Of a stretch of DNA of 64,000 nt, positions 23,079 to 34,560 are shown one piece after another. The notes under the pieces are model-generated. The model did no database searches. It was not told the origin of the DNA and saw only the letters and a program-made list of their open reading frames with translations. A program made the translations under genes and the position numbers. This DNA is from Raphanus sativus (taxonomy: Eukaryota > Streptophyta > Magnoliopsida > Brassicales > Brassicaceae), in assembly GCF_000801105.2 (NCBI RefSeq), contig NC_079515.1, forward strand, positions 15,810,001-15,874,000. The letters are read 5' to 3'. Every line of letters begins with the position of its first letter. Within the stretch, counting starts at the first letter, position 1.

Positions 23079-24083
23079 AGATGCAAACACAGAGAAGCAA
23101 AACTTGTGTTCATTGTTGCAAACTTTCTTTTAAGAACTTTGGTTACTTGCAATTCTATTTTAAGTTCTATTTTTCTTTTTGAAAAGAGCTGAGCCTCAGA
23201 GATTGGTGATTAAGAAACCAAGCAGAGAAGAATTTTAAATTACAATGATAAGTGAAAAAGGACTAGAGTTTTTATACTGATAAAACTTTCTTCATTATAA
23301 TAAATATAAATATAGAAAAATTCCATTAGACAGTCTTTTAGTTTATTTTTACAAAAATAATTTTCAAGGAAAAAAATGACTAAAAAAAATATTTTATTAA
23401 AGAGTAAAATATGCATTTATATTTTTTAAATTAAGAAATCTTGATTTAGAATTTAGAGGTAAGATTGAATTTTATGGATGTGGTTTTAAATATCAAAAAA
23501 TAAATATTAAAAATTTTAAAATTAAAAAAAAAAAAGTTTTTAAAATATCAAAACTGAAAAAGAGTTATTTGATAAAATTGACCTTATATATAGTCTATTA
23601 ACTAATTAAGATCATTTTTTCACCAAAAAAGCTTTGTAACAATTTCACCATATATATATATATATATCATATTCATTCTAAATCCATATTTTCCAGTGTC
23701 TTCCATCAATAATACTGCAATTTCCTCAGCTATGTACAATAGTATAACGATTTATCATCATCATCTCCATTTTTTTCATTCATTTCCTCACAATATATTT
23801 ATGAGTTTTTGGTCTTCATCATTCTACTTTCCAAGTGCTTCACTTGATCGTTTCTAAGAGCTTCCATTCTCTCCTCTCTTCATCTGGGATTTTTTTTTGC
23901 TAAATATGTAAATATAATTTCAAGAGATGAACAAGAAGAACTATAAAAGTATTAACAAGTTGTTAGAAGAACCTAACAATTGATCCCACGTAGAAGCAAA
24001 CAACATCTCAAAACTTCAGCTTGTAAGCCTTTACTTTAAGAAATAGCGATATTGATTGTAAACCGAAGAAGACATTCTATCCA
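23079..24083. other. 3' flank of TyrRS gene and AT-rich intergenic DNA
   Basis: About the first 120 bp should be 3' UTR. Beyond it lie AT-rich, low-complexity sequence and a short (TA)n run at 23652-23667. No gene is seen. Confidence 0.5.
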
Positions 24084-24212
24084 ATGTTAACACGGACGAG
24101 AAGAATGCTAGTGTGTGCAAACAGATTAAAATCAAATAGGAAGCTGGTTCATCCGGCAACAATAATGAAAAACCGAGATGGTACTAACGTCAAGACAACA
24201 CAAAAACTTGGC

Positions 24213-24446
24213 TTAATAATAGGAGCTCACTCGCAAAGAAGACCACGTCTCCACTTTAAAATAACGACAACTCAGACTTAATAGCAGAAACTCACACAAA
24301 AGAGAAGTTAGATTTCTACTTGATCCGAGTTTAATAGCAAGAACTCACACACAAGGAGGAGTCGCACTCTCGACTCATTCTGCGCTTAATTGCAGGAACT
24401 CACACTTCACACACAAGTTGGAGTTGCATCTCCACTCGACCCAACC
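24213..24446. repeat. Degenerate minisatellite, about 50-65 bp unit, running into a gap
   Basis: Units contain CTTAATAGCAGGAACTCACAC-like text (starts near 24213, 24278, 24331 and 24387), followed by GGAGTCGCATCTCCACTC or variants. The array is cut by the gap at 24447. One further unit starts right after the second gap at 27490. Confidence 0.75.
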
Positions 24447-24546
24447 NNNNNNNNNNNNNNNNNNNNNNNNNNNNNNNNNNNNNNNNNNNNNNNNNNNNNN
24501 NNNNNNNNNNNNNNNNNNNNNNNNNNNNNNNNNNNNNNNNNNNNNN
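24447..24546. other. Assembly gap (100 N)
   Basis: Exactly 100 N, the convention for a scaffold gap of unknown length. It interrupts a minisatellite. Confidence 0.98.
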
Positions 24547-24619
24547 GTTCGAACATATGCCATTATCTTCATGATTCTTATCAAACCAGGATGAACCACG
24601 ATCTAAGAAGCTTTATTTG

Positions 24620-25164
24620 TTGAAATGTGGTGAGAAGAGATGAGAAGTATTGTGATTATGAAGAGGAGAGAAGAAAAAAATATACTTGAGAAAAGTTACC
24701 ATGCAGTAAAAATAAAGTTACTGCATGGTAAATGGGTTTGAGGTAAAACAAGTGAGGAAAGCAATGTGTGAAACACTAAAGGAAGAAGAGGCTTAGCACA
24801 GTGATCTAACCAAGAGGGAAGAGTCGACCGTTTGAGGATAATGTTGCTTTAGCCAGTCCATGACAGGCTGTAAAGAGAGCCTAGGCGTGTGAGCATTCTC
24901 AGCCATGTATGGATCACCTTGCCATTGACCTCACATGCTTGTAATAGTTGATTGTTTGCACAAACCACTCTTAGTCTCTTGTATATATTTGTAACTCCTC
25001 TCATTAATCAAATCATACACTTTGAGACTCTTTTTTTCTCTACTTTAAACATGTCTCTCTCGAGTTACTATTAGATCTAAGAACACATTTCTCACATAAT
25101 CTCTCTTATTCTCTCTTGATCTACTCTTAATCTCTTAATACACTTTCTATTCTCTAAAATAATA
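24620..25164 (+). mobile_element. 5' LTR region of a Ty1/copia element
   Basis: This region precedes a perfect copia primer-binding site. It has a probable TATA region (TTGTATATATTTG, near 24978) and the CT-rich run CTCTTATTCTCTCTTGATC typical before the PBS. The LTR start (perhaps TGAAATGTGG near 24622) and end (perhaps AATACA near 25142) are approximate, because the other LTR is not in the window. Confidence 0.65.
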
Positions 25165-25177
25165 TGGTATCAGAGCC
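25165..25177 (+). promoter_or_regulatory. Copia primer-binding site (initiator tRNA-Met)
   Basis: TGGTATCAGAGCC is complementary to the 3' end of plant initiator tRNA-Met, the standard Ty1/copia primer. Confidence 0.9.
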
Positions 25178-25383
25178 AGGTTGGCTGTGGTATTAAGAGA
25201 TCTCGGAATCTATTCTCTTGTGTTCTTGCTATCTCCAAGTGTTCTTCTTTGTTTTTGCGGTTTGAGTTGAAGCTTTTGGGTCTAGATCTTTTGAGGGTTG
25301 ATTATTCTTGAAGGTTTGGAGCTGTGGGGTTCTTCTCTATACAAGTTTGAAGCTTTGCGGATAGTTGAGACGGGCAAGAGATC

Positions 25384-25676
25384 ATGGATGACAACAAGAT
25401 GATGGTGAAGGTTCCGGTTGCTTTAAAAGGTGGTGGGAACTATCTTTTGTGGTCGCGGTTGGTGAAGACAGCTGTGGGAAGGCTAGGGTTGTGGAACCAC
25501 ATCACTGATGATGGGCCAGAACCAGTGGCTAAGGAAGGAGAAGAAGGTGAAGAAGGGAAAGCTCTCAGCAAAGCCGAAGCTAAGAAATGGGTTCAAGAGG
25601 ATCTTATGGTACTTTCTGTACTACAAGGTTCTTTGGAGGTGCATATTCTCGAGGCTTACAGCTACTGTGAGACTCC
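25384..25676 (+). pseudogene. Copia gag N-terminus, truncated by CACTA insertion
   Basis: The frame starts ATG 207 bp after the PBS. Residues about 8-40 (VPVALKGGGNYLLWSRLVK, then GRLGLWNHI) are the conserved start of the copia gag-like (UBN2/DUF4219 type) region. KWVQEDLMVLSVLQGSL follows near residue 75. The true gag stops at about codon 98, where CACTACAGG of another element begins; the formal ORF end at 25720-25722 lies in that element. No pol remains downstream. Confidence 0.8.
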
Positions 25677-27389
25677 CACTACAGGAAATAAGGGTAGTAA
25701 TAGCGGACAAAAAACGCTATGAATCATATATAATAGCGTTTCCTTAAACGCTCTGACATCGTCCGTTATAATAGGTCCGACACTTTTAATAACAGTTTTT
25801 GTTTATGCTATAGTTAATCATACAACGATAGCAAATGTTTCGTGTCATTAATTTATTTTTTATTATCTGAAAATTTACTAAAAATAATTACTATAAACAA
25901 TTTAAAAAAAAATTACACCTAAACATAATTTATAATTAAATAATTCAAATGAAAACAAAAATTAATTCATAATTAAGAATTAAATTTTATTTATCAATTA
26001 AAATCAGTATACAAGTAACTAAAACACATTAAACCAAAAACAAATTAAACCATTAAACCAAAACAGAATTAACCAAAACGTAATTAACCTAAACCTAATC
26101 TAAGCCTCTGCCTGTCGACAAAAAAAAATCTAAGCCTCTGCCTACAACCCTAATTCCTCCGCCTCCAGCCTCCAGCATCCAGCCTCCAGCCTCCAGAGTG
26201 CGGTCGTCGCATCACTTAGTCGTCGCATCACCACAGAAAAAACAGAGCACGAGTTATGTTCTGTTCTTGAATCACCAGCCCTTTGTCTTCTCGTCTCGAG
26301 CCATGCTTCTTCTGATATGGAGTCGGTGGCGAGACCACCACCATCAAGCTTCTTCAGCCTCCTCCACTTTATTTAACTGAGAACACAAAAGCAAAACCAG
26401 AATCAGAACACTAGGATAGAGAGAGAGAGACAGAGAGTGCGAGAGAGGTTACCGGTACAAGATAAGAACTTTGTCCCAGATAAATAAAACACACACGCAG
26501 AGCTGTGGTTGTAACGAAGATGAACTGTGGTAGAGACGAAGACGAGGTTTGGTGGTGACAAAGCTTAGTGGTGATGAAGATAGAGATTAGAGAGACAAGA
26601 TCTGTGAGATTAGGAATTGTGGTTGTAACGACGAACTGTGGTGGAGATGAAGACGAGGTTTGAATCTCATTGTTCTTTGTTTCAGAGAGAAGGGGGAGAG
26701 AGAGAGACAGAGAAGAAGAAAGTGAAGAAGCGTGAGAGAGGGAGAGAGAAACAAACACAAAAGGATTTAATCTGAACCTTTCAAAATATCTAATCTATGG
26801 TTAAGATTATCAATCCATACACAACTTTTTTTAACCAATAGGAAAAAAGGGTGAAGATAGATACAAAAGTGATTTTGGGCCTTTGATTCAAATCAATCAA
26901 TGGTTCAAAAAAAACAATACAGATTGTCTTCTTATCTATTTAAAGCTATTATAAAAATTGTTTAAGTTTTAAATAATGTGGTATAATAATTTCAATTTTG
27001 AAATCTAAATTTTTTATTTGAAATTTTAATTTATTTACAGAAATATAATTCATTTAAAATTAAGATTTAATGTTTTAAGATAGTGTTAAAATGAGATTGT
27101 GGTTTAGGGGTTAGGGTTAGGGTTAAGATTTAGGATTAAGTATATGATTTGAGTTTTAGAATATACTTGTAGTTTAAATTTAAAGTTTCTATTATAAGTT
27201 TGTAAATATTGGATTTATGATTTTCTATGTAGAAATCAAGATTGAGGTTTAAGGTATTGAATATAGAGTGTAGATTTTAAGATTTAGTGTTTGAAGTTTA
27301 GGATTTATATTTAAGACTATAATTTTAAAATGAATAAATTTTGGACCTTTGAAATTGTGTTAGAGTTTTAATGAAGATTAGAGTTTCAA
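25677..27389 (+). mobile_element. CACTA (En/Spm-type) transposon, 5' end
   Basis: Begins CACTACAGGAAATA at 25677, inserted into copia gag, followed by subterminal repeats of AATAGCGGAC, AACGCTAT, AATAGCG and ATAGGTCCGACAC type, characteristic of Brassicaceae CACTA elements. No transposase is recognised. The middle (26140-26760) is GC-richer with CCTCCAGC repeats and GA-rich tracts, possibly captured DNA. Near 27110 is a short TTAGGG repeat. The right end is not seen; the sequence runs into the gap at 27390. Confidence 0.7.
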
Positions 27390-27489
27390 NNNNNNNNNNN
27401 NNNNNNNNNNNNNNNNNNNNNNNNNNNNNNNNNNNNNNNNNNNNNNNNNNNNNNNNNNNNNNNNNNNNNNNNNNNNNNNNNNNNNNNNN
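27390..27489. other. Assembly gap (100 N)
   Basis: Exactly 100 N, a conventional scaffold gap. The sequence right of it restarts inside the minisatellite seen left of the first gap. Confidence 0.98.
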
Positions 27490-27540
27490 TTAATAGCAGA
27501 AACTCACACTCAAGGCGGAGTCGCATCTCCACTCCGAGCC
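27490..27540. repeat. Single minisatellite unit after gap
   Basis: TTAATAGCAGAAACTCACAC followed by GGCGGAGTCGCATCTCC matches the units at 24213-24446. Confidence 0.75.
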
Positions 27541-28433
27541 AGAAACAAGAAAGCTTATTAGCATGAGATCACAAAGAGAGAAAAGACGCATCTCCCCACA
27601 CCAAAGCCTTACTACATCCTCCTACAGCTAAATAACACAGAAATCAAGACCACAACCGAGAAAACCCACACAGGTCGCAACAATGGATTAAAACCATCAG
27701 GCTTGCTTCAACAAACTGACACGAGCCAGCAAGAGAAGCAACTCAGTTGCAAAATATTAAGACGGGCAGAGGAGGAAGCTGCGTCAAAGCTAAAAAATAC
27801 AGCCTGCTAAAAACAGCCTAAACACAAGACATAAGCTAACCACCAAGCCAAACCCATGGATTTCGTGAACAGATCTGAGCGACTCTGGCGAGTAACATCA
27901 CCAGGACAGCAAGCATATTGACAAGATAGAGAATGGAGAGCATGAGGCTAAGAAAACAATGAGAACAAGGAGTTTGTCTTCACCGGGTGAGAGAGAGAGA
28001 GAGAGAAGAGATGACGAGACTTGTTCATCATGGATTTTACAAGCCGCAATCCTTCCTCAGGACCGCCAAACAACAAAAAACAATCTGTTGGTGACCATAC
28101 TCTGTTGCCAATTTTCTCCAGTATCAAAATAGTCGATTGTAGCTACTTGTTGGTTCTGAGTCAGAGATCTACGTTTAAAGAATACTTGGTGCAATGCTCC
28201 TAGCATGCTAGACAAGACGTTCTTTGCTTAACGGGATATATATGTATGTGTTGGATGATAGATAATACTTGTAGTGTGATCGAGGATGTTTTGTATTGTA
28301 ATTATTCCTTTTTCTAAGGTAAAATTACAACGGTTCTTTTGGGTTCATATTAGTATGGCATTGATAATAAAAATTAAAGATTAGACAAGGGTTTGGACGA
28401 ACTACAAAGGAAGTTCAATAGTAGTGCATGAAA
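27541..28433. other. Unassigned sequence
   Basis: No gene is recognised. There is a GA microsatellite at 27988-28007. A 60-codon frame at 28021-28203 has no supporting motif. Confidence 0.4.
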
Positions 28434-28681
28434 TCATATATATAATGCCACTCTTTTCTCTCTTTTTAAGGCATCCACATCAGCATTTTTTAAATGACTG
28501 TGGGCTCCACGTTCGGTTTGGTTTGGTCAATTATTTTTTCTCTTCGGTTTGGTTTGGTCATTTACTTTTTTTTTTTTCAACTCTGTTTCGGTTCAGTTAA
28601 ACTAAGCTCTGCGTTTTGTGGTTGTGATAACCGTTCTTTGTCTCTTCAATCACCGTTTTTCCGCTAAAATTTCACAAGACA

Positions 28682-28882
28682 ATGGATTCTTCACTGAACT
28701 CTTGGCCTCCTATATTTTTCGATGTATTTCACTTAATTCTTTGCAAAACAACAATTATTTCAAAGGGAGAGTTAAGAGAAAACGTTAAGGGCAGAGCCCT
28801 GATCCTTCTTCTTCGTCTTCGTGAAGAAGTTTCTGAAGCCTCAGAAAAAGGAAACAAATTTATATTAAATCAACCAGATTAA
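28682..28882 (+). pseudogene. Short ORF of unknown origin inside Helitron
   Basis: A 66-codon frame with ATG, ending at TAA. The C-terminal half is charged (RLREEVSEASEKG). I do not recognise it. It sits where a first exon of the Helitron cargo would be expected and may be a leftover exon or chance. Confidence 0.25.
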
Positions 28883-29304
28883 TCATCAGGTAAAGCTATT
28901 TGCTAATTCGTAGATTCTGGTTTTTTTTGTTATCATTGTAGACATATTTTCTGATTGGTGTTATTTTAGAAGGATCATTGATTAGTCTCTGAAAAAAAAA
29001 ATTGAGCTTCCAGTTCTACCAGAGTTAATACATTCGATCGATGGGGTGAGATTCTCCTTCCAATCTCTGTGTTTGGCCTTGTGCATATTCTATTGGTGGT
29101 ATTTGATTGATTCTGATTTAGAGATTCTTTACATGATAGGTTGATTTTAGTAAAGATTGTTTTGGCTTTATTCAGACAGAAAGTTTTGAACTGAAAAGAA
29201 AACAATGGCTGCGTGGGGTTTGTGTGTGGTAGGGAAAACAAAGAAGTTTGTGTGGGGTTTTGTAACAGAGCAGTGGCTGCGTGGCTTGCTACAGAGAAAC
29301 ATAA

Positions 29305-29830
29305 ACTCTAAAGGATCCTCCACCTTTTGATTCCATAGCTCAAAAGAAACATCTGAGTGGCGTCTCTGAAGATTTCTGGTCAACAAGCACTGTTGATATG
29401 GACAACATCACCTTCCCTTCTCAGGGAGGGATCATATCATCATCCAACCAGACTTTTGATTCTCAATCTGGTGCTAGAAACTTAAATGCCCCTCCTGAGT
29501 TTGTAAACGAAGGTACTTACTTTCCCTTTACGGATTGATGGAAGGAATGTGAAATGTGTGTGTGTGTGTGTTGCAGGTCTTCATCTTTGGAAAGAAAGGA
29601 AAGAGCGTCTTCATCTTTGGAAAGAAAGGAAAGAGCCTGTAATCTACCGGAACGCAAGCAAGGAGCCAAGATAAAAGTGAGTTGCCTTCCATTACACACT
29701 GTTGTTTCTTTAAAAGCCAAAGCTAAAAGACTGAAGATGTTTTAACATTTTATTTATCTGCAGTTGGAACACAACATCATATGATAGCTTGCTGGGAGCA
29801 ACACGTTATTTTCCCAACCCATTCCTCTCA
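29305..29830 (+). pseudogene. Captured fragment of a DUF4050-type gene
   Basis: Three exon-like pieces: 29305-29512 (DPPPFDSIAQKKHLSGV, then STSTVDMDNITFPS, ending NAPPEFVNEG), 29577-29680 (LHLWKERKE), and 29762-29830 (WNTTSYDSLLGATRYFPNP). The first splices in frame to the second with good GT...AG sites. The series fits plant DUF4050 proteins, where a PEFVN-G-LLLW segment is followed by W-YDSLL. There is no start codon, the frame breaks, and the second piece contains a 30-bp tandem duplication, so it is not functional. Confidence 0.5.
29577..29636 (+). repeat. 30-bp tandem duplication in captured exon
   Basis: Two consecutive 30-bp units starting GTCTTCATCTTTGG, identical by eye, within the Helitron cargo. 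It adds ten codons (LHLWKERKER twice) that the ancestral exon would not have had. Confidence 0.85.
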
Positions 29831-30217
29831 GTGTAAGTGTTATTAAACTCATTGAGTACATGCAATAAGGAAAAAAACTCATTGAGTACTTTCTCATCGC
29901 AGTGTTTCTTGCTTCAAGAAACCCAGCAACGCTAGATGCCTCGATGTTTGACTCCACGGGAGGAATGGTTAATCGTAAAAGAAAGTGAAAGTAAGTCTTA
30001 AAAACATTACCTTTGTTTTATGTGTGTTCTCATGATGTATTTGAATAGAATCTGATGTTTTTTTTTTTGATGATATTTCTGCTTCTGAGAAATCGATAGA
30101 GAAGAAGGAAATAGCAAAGCAGGAAGCAGTCATGAAAGAGCCTGGACATATATCTTGCTGATAATGATACGAACCAGTTTCATGTCAGTGCCTCACCTTC
30201 TCTTTTTATGGAAAGAT

Positions 30218-30220
<3 letters not shown>

Positions 30221-30268
<48 letters not shown>
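30221..30268. repeat. (TA)n microsatellite
   Basis: About 24 TA dinucleotides within the Helitron, just before its 3' part. Confidence 0.95.
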
Positions 30269-30271
<3 letters not shown>

Positions 30272-30403
30272 ATAATGAAAAAACACCAATCTTCTTTTCA
30301 AACAACTCCTAACACTTCTCCAACCTTTACATCTCTACTCTTACTCTACACACCACCACCATCAACCATTTGTAATCCCACAACTTCGGTTTTGCTAATG
30401 TCT

Positions 30404-30430
30404 CCGCGCTTGCGCGGGGCTCCGCTCTAG
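30404..30430 (+). other. Helitron 3' terminal hairpin and CTAG end
   Basis: Perfect 6-bp stem (CCGCGC / GCGCGG) with a 2-base loop, 13 bases before the terminal CTAG. This is the replication-stop structure of Helitrons. Confidence 0.85.
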
Positions 30431-30555
30431 TATTTTAAAGAGTTAGCGATATGTTGAAACAAACATACGGTGGGAAAATTGTAATATTTTGGGTCCAGGT
30501 TTGGGCTTCGGCTTCCTAGACATCTTCCTAGACTTTGTGAAGAAAAACAACCACA

Positions 30556-31723
30556 TCTATCTTATTAAAACAGAAACACTCTATTGGACTTAATATTTAT
30601 TTTGTAAGTTTTTAAATTAAATACACCTTTATACTTTATAGTTAAATCTACATTAAATCATTAATGTTCATTTCTTTATACTACTATCCATGTTTCCAAA
30701 CAATATACTTATTTCTTTATACTACTATCAATGTTTCCAAACAATATATTTTTTATATTACTATCAATATTCCAAACAATACAATAATTAATTTTAGTTA
30801 TTTTATATCTATCATTTTTTCTTTGAAATTTTGTAGAAATGTCATAATTTCATAAATTGCAAAAATAATGAACTTTAAAATTTGGATTATAAGATTACAA
30901 ATTATAAAACTAAATTACAAGTTAAATCCAATTAGATTACATATCGGTCATCCATCAGTTTAATCGGTTAGTCTCGGATTTTTAGTGATTTTTTAATATG
31001 AATATTTTAAAAACCAAAATTGAATTGTCAGATCTTCGGATTAACCGGTATAATCACAATCAGGTTGAATTTAAAAACATAAATGCAAAAGTATTTTAAA
31101 TACACACTCTTTAAAAATTACCAAAATATTTGTTAAGTTATTAATGAAAATTTTATCGTTTATAATTAACCTACATTAAATCATTAATATTTCTTTCTTT
31201 ATACTACTATCCATGTTTCCAAACAATATACTTATTTCTTTATACTACTATCAATGTTTCCAAACAATATATTTTATATACTACTAATCAATGTTTCCAA
31301 AACAATACAATAATCAGTCTTAGTTATTTTATATCCATCATTTTCTCTTTAAAATTTCGTAGAAACATCATAATTTCATAAATTGCAAAATAATAAACTT
31401 TAATTTGGATTATAAGATTACAAATTAATGAAACTATTACAATTTAAATCAAATTAGATTACATATCGGTCATCTATCAGTTCAATCGCTTAGTCTCGGG
31501 TTTTAGTAATTTTTTAATATGAATATTTTAAAAACCTAATTGAATTGTTAGATCTCCGGATTAACCGTATAATAACAATCGGGTTGAATTTTAAAATACT
31601 GATTTAAATGCAAAAATATTTTTAAATACACACTCTTTAAAAATTCAAAAATATTTGTTAAGTTATTAGTGAAATTTTTTATCGTAAAATATTCCGCGCT
31701 TCAAAGCGCGGATCAAGATCTAG
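30556..31723 (+). mobile_element. Helitron with internal tandem duplication
   Basis: Starts TCTATCTTATTAAAAC after A (30555) and ends AAGATCTAG before T (31724). The hairpin is CCGCGCTT-CA-AAGCGCGG at 31694-31711. Non-coding. The interior is two successive copies of a segment of about 520 bp (see separate entry). Confidence 0.85.
30647..31690. repeat. Two tandem copies of a 520-bp segment in Helitron
   Basis: The phrase CTACATTAAATCATTAAT occurs at 30648 and 31169, and both copies continue in parallel through TACTACTATCCATGTTTCC, ATATCGGTCATC and GTTAAGTTATTA. Small differences show the duplication is not brand new. Confidence 0.8.
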
Positions 31724-32424
31724 TGTATAATTATATTGGTTTATTCTATAGCCAATTCAAAAAGATACTAGAATACACTTATTCTAGTAGGCGCGAAAAT
31801 CGTATGATGGTTCATGGAATGAGAGGAAAGACAAGTCATCTTCAGAGCTATAATAAGACTCATACAAATATTTCATTAAATAAAAAATTTTAATAGAAAT
31901 AAATATATCACTAATTAACATCATGTACTTTACATTTTGCATACTAAATTATTTTCTATAATGTATGTTAGTTTATATTTTATTTAAACTACTATTTTTG
32001 ATAGAATCACAAAAAACTGAATTTTTAAATGTAGTATAAGTTTTTTAATTAAGTTTGTTTCTTTTAAATAAGAATTACTGATACTTTTATAACAAAAAAT
32101 CTAAAAGTTATAAAGGAAAATACAAAAAGGATATATTTTTAATCAAAACTCTTGAATTGAACTTGATTTCAATGAAAACAAGTAAAATGCTATATACATA
32201 AAGGAAGAAAAACATAAACGAATGAAAGAAATAATTTGCTTATTTAGTTTAATAAGTTTATTTATATTATTATATTATAATAAATTATATAGACAATATA
32301 TTCTAGTTTTTTTTGGTTTGTTTGTAGTTAGACAAAATAAGTAGGGGTGAAATAATGTTTTGTGTGGCAGTCAATATAGAACATTTGATGATAATTAAGC
32401 TAGTTTTTTCAAATTTTATGGAGT
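31724..32424. other. AT-rich unassigned sequence
   Basis: No coding region or element end was identified. Confidence 0.4.
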
Positions 32425-32835
32425 TGATATCACTCAAATTATCCTAAAAAGTGATTTATATTCTCTCAAATAAGAGGTCGAGTTGTAGCACTTAGGGATC
32501 AAATCCACAGAGAGGTAGGGCACACAATAAACTAGAGATTATTAAGAATTAGTTATGCTAATAGTTTAAAAGACAGTAGATATAATATAGCAACAAATAA
32601 AGCTATAAACAAGTGAACAAGATAATTGTTCAGCTTGACAGAAAATTGTTTGATGGAAAACGAAATAGCTAGACTTTTGGATTTATTAATCAGGAGATTT
32701 AAAACTTTAATTCAAGGATGCTAAAAGTTTATAGATTCAATTCTAGAACTCGATTATAATAAGCAAGTAATCGAGCTTTTACATGCAATTACTAATCAGA
32801 TGCCTAAGTCTTTGTCCCGGCTGTCGCACGCGAAC
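32425..32835 (-). mobile_element. SID element copy B, partial 3' LTR
   Basis: Starts TGATATCACTCAAATTA and shares the block AAGAGGTCGAGTTGTAG with LTRs A and C. It runs into the gap at 32836, so its inner part is missing. Confidence 0.7.
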
Positions 32836-32935
32836 NNNNNNNNNNNNNNNNNNNNNNNNNNNNNNNNNNNNNNNNNNNNNNNNNNNNNNNNNNNNNNNNN
32901 NNNNNNNNNNNNNNNNNNNNNNNNNNNNNNNNNNN
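32836..32935. other. Assembly gap (100 N)
   Basis: Exactly 100 N. By comparison with copy A, the missing sequence should include the rest of the LTR and part of the spacer, so the true gap is probably more than 1 kb. Confidence 0.98.
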
Positions 32936-33398
32936 GAGAGAGGGAGGGTGATATATCTACACAAGGCTTTACCTTCCAGACTTTATTTGAAGAATCTGAT
33001 CCCATGTATACCAAGCCCCAGGACAAGCAATTTTCCGTCAATTTAAGTTGGAGGTCAGCTTTGATTCCTTCAAACAATCCCAACAAGTGGAAATATAGTT
33101 GACAGGTTGATCTACTTTAGTATCTCTAGTACTTCTGCAGTTAGTAAATCTAAGACTGGTGTAAAGAGTGGTTAGATGACAAAATAATAAATCGAATAAG
33201 ATCATCATCCCCTTCTTGACTCAATAAAAACTTTTTGAAAATTTTTAGATAAGACTCATAAAGTAGATAATCATTAGTAATCCCCCAGACTTAAATCACA
33301 TTGTCCCCAGAGTAAAACAGTCGGTGGTAAGGTGAAAATCATTAAAGCATAAGTACAAAATTTAAAAAGTTAGAACGTTATACCTGACCGAAACCGTA

Positions 33399-33478
33399 TC
33401 GATCGATGTAGGTTAGTGCATGTGATCGTGGCTGGTGTTGATGATGTCGATCGATATCGACCTTGTCTCGTCGGTCGA
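33399..33478. repeat. 24-bp spaced TCGATCGA array, four units (copy B)
   Basis: Cores at 33399 (TCGATCGA), 33423 (TGATCGTG), 33447 (TCGATCGA) and 33471 (TCGGTCGA), exactly 24 bp apart. It is orthologous to 8684-8763. Confidence 0.85.
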
Positions 33479-33680
33479 TGCTGATGGAAAACGTCTACTC
33501 GGATCCTTTTTTTATACTAACTAAAACACACATTAGTAGAATCTTCCCCAGACTTAACAACACTGTCTCCAATGTTATACAGTATAAGATTGGTGGGAAT
33601 ATAAATTATAAGTACTAAATTTAACAAGGAAAAATAGTATACCTGATTTGGATGTGAGTGTTGGCCAACACAGTTAAGTG

Positions 33681-33736
33681 GCAATCGATACTCCTAATGC
33701 TCTGTCGATCGATGCTAGCTAGCCATCGTCGATTCT
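33681..33736. repeat. 24-bp spaced TCGATCGA array, three units (copy B)
   Basis: Cores at 33681 (GCAATCGA), 33705 (TCGATCGA) and 33729 (TCGATTCT). Confidence 0.75.
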
Positions 33737-34252
33737 TGTGGAAACTCATCTTTCTTGGATTTTTTTTATTTTTCTTTGAACTTGCAATAAGTAAAAACAA
33801 ATATTAGTAGTATATAAAACCAAATTTAAAACAAACCTAACAATGGGTTGCCTCCCACTCAGCGCTTATTTCCAGTCATTAGCTTGACTTCTGAAGATCT
33901 GATTTGGGTCGGTATGAGAATGAGAACATGCTCCAAACAAGTCTCAATGTCCACTCTCTAAAGTTTTATCATTCTTGTGTGAAAGTATCCTCCATAGACT
34001 CTTCTCCTTTGGTCTATCATTTCAGCAATAAGGAGTGCTCGAAGCTTTGTAAACAGCTGTGAGAAGCTTCTGCTGCGCACTCTGAATTTCCTGAAACCAT
34101 CTGAGAAATAAAGAATCAATGCTAACAGATAATTACCCTTAGTCATTTTTCTCTTCTTTCCCCTAAAGTTATCTGATCGCGTGGTGGTGTATCCATTAAA
34201 AAGTGTTTGACACACTTCAAATTCATTCTGCTCTGATTCGCCGCGATTGGCG

Positions 34253-34308
34253 TCGATTGATGTGGAACTGGTGGTCTCGATCGATCCCGGATTGTTGATT
34301 TCGCTCGA
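34253..34308. repeat. 24-bp spaced TCGATCGA array, three units (copy B ORF)
   Basis: Cores at 34253 (TCGATTGA), 34277 (TCGATCGA) and 34301 (TCGCTCGA), in a minus-strand frame with Ser-Ile-Asp-like repeats. Confidence 0.8.
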
Positions 34309-34560
34309 TATTGCTTTTGTGCGGCCTTTGTCGACTTCACTTCTATATATCATCCCCTTTGAGGAGTTACCACATGCTGATGATCATTAAATACCCATTG
34401 TAGGAACTTAGCTACGTACCTCTATCTATATTCAACTTCAAATACCGTGCAAGGAACCACAATTTTCATAGGATCATGTATCATCTTCACTCTTTTGCGA
34501 ATCCCATTAGCTTCTTCTGCGCATATGGGTCTTAGACGTTCGGGAACTGATTTTTCGAAA

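Larger units (their letters stand above)
28434..30430 (+). mobile_element. Helitron carrying captured host-gene exons
   Basis: Starts TCATATATATAATG after A (28433) and ends CTCCGCTCTAG before T (30431). The terminal hairpin is CCGCGC-TT-GCGCGG at 30404-30417. Its 5' end (through GGCATCCACATCAGCA and GTGGGCTCC) is closely related to that of the Helitron at 48405-51818, so both belong to one family. It holds captured coding pieces at 29305-29830 and a (TA)n run, but no Rep/helicase. Confidence 0.85.
32936..34560 (-). mobile_element. SID element copy B, interior
   Basis: Collinear with 8225-9627 of copy A from the block TATATCTACACAAGGC onward. It carries three of the 24-bp arrays. Minus-strand frames near 34560-34380 read LRPICAEEANGIRKRVKMIH and DPMKIVVPCTVFEVEY, the upstream part of SID ORFs, and then SSIDANRG-type repeats. 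Many stops are present. The right limit is approximate; AT-rich DNA begins near 34565. Confidence 0.65.

Noticed and set aside
26411..26758. 115-codon minus-strand frame rich in Ser and Leu
   Set aside because: It is translated from GA-rich low-complexity DNA within the CACTA element.
27105..27135. Interstitial telomere array
   Set aside because: Only about three TTAGGG-like units, not the plant TTTAGGG repeat in length, embedded in transposon DNA.
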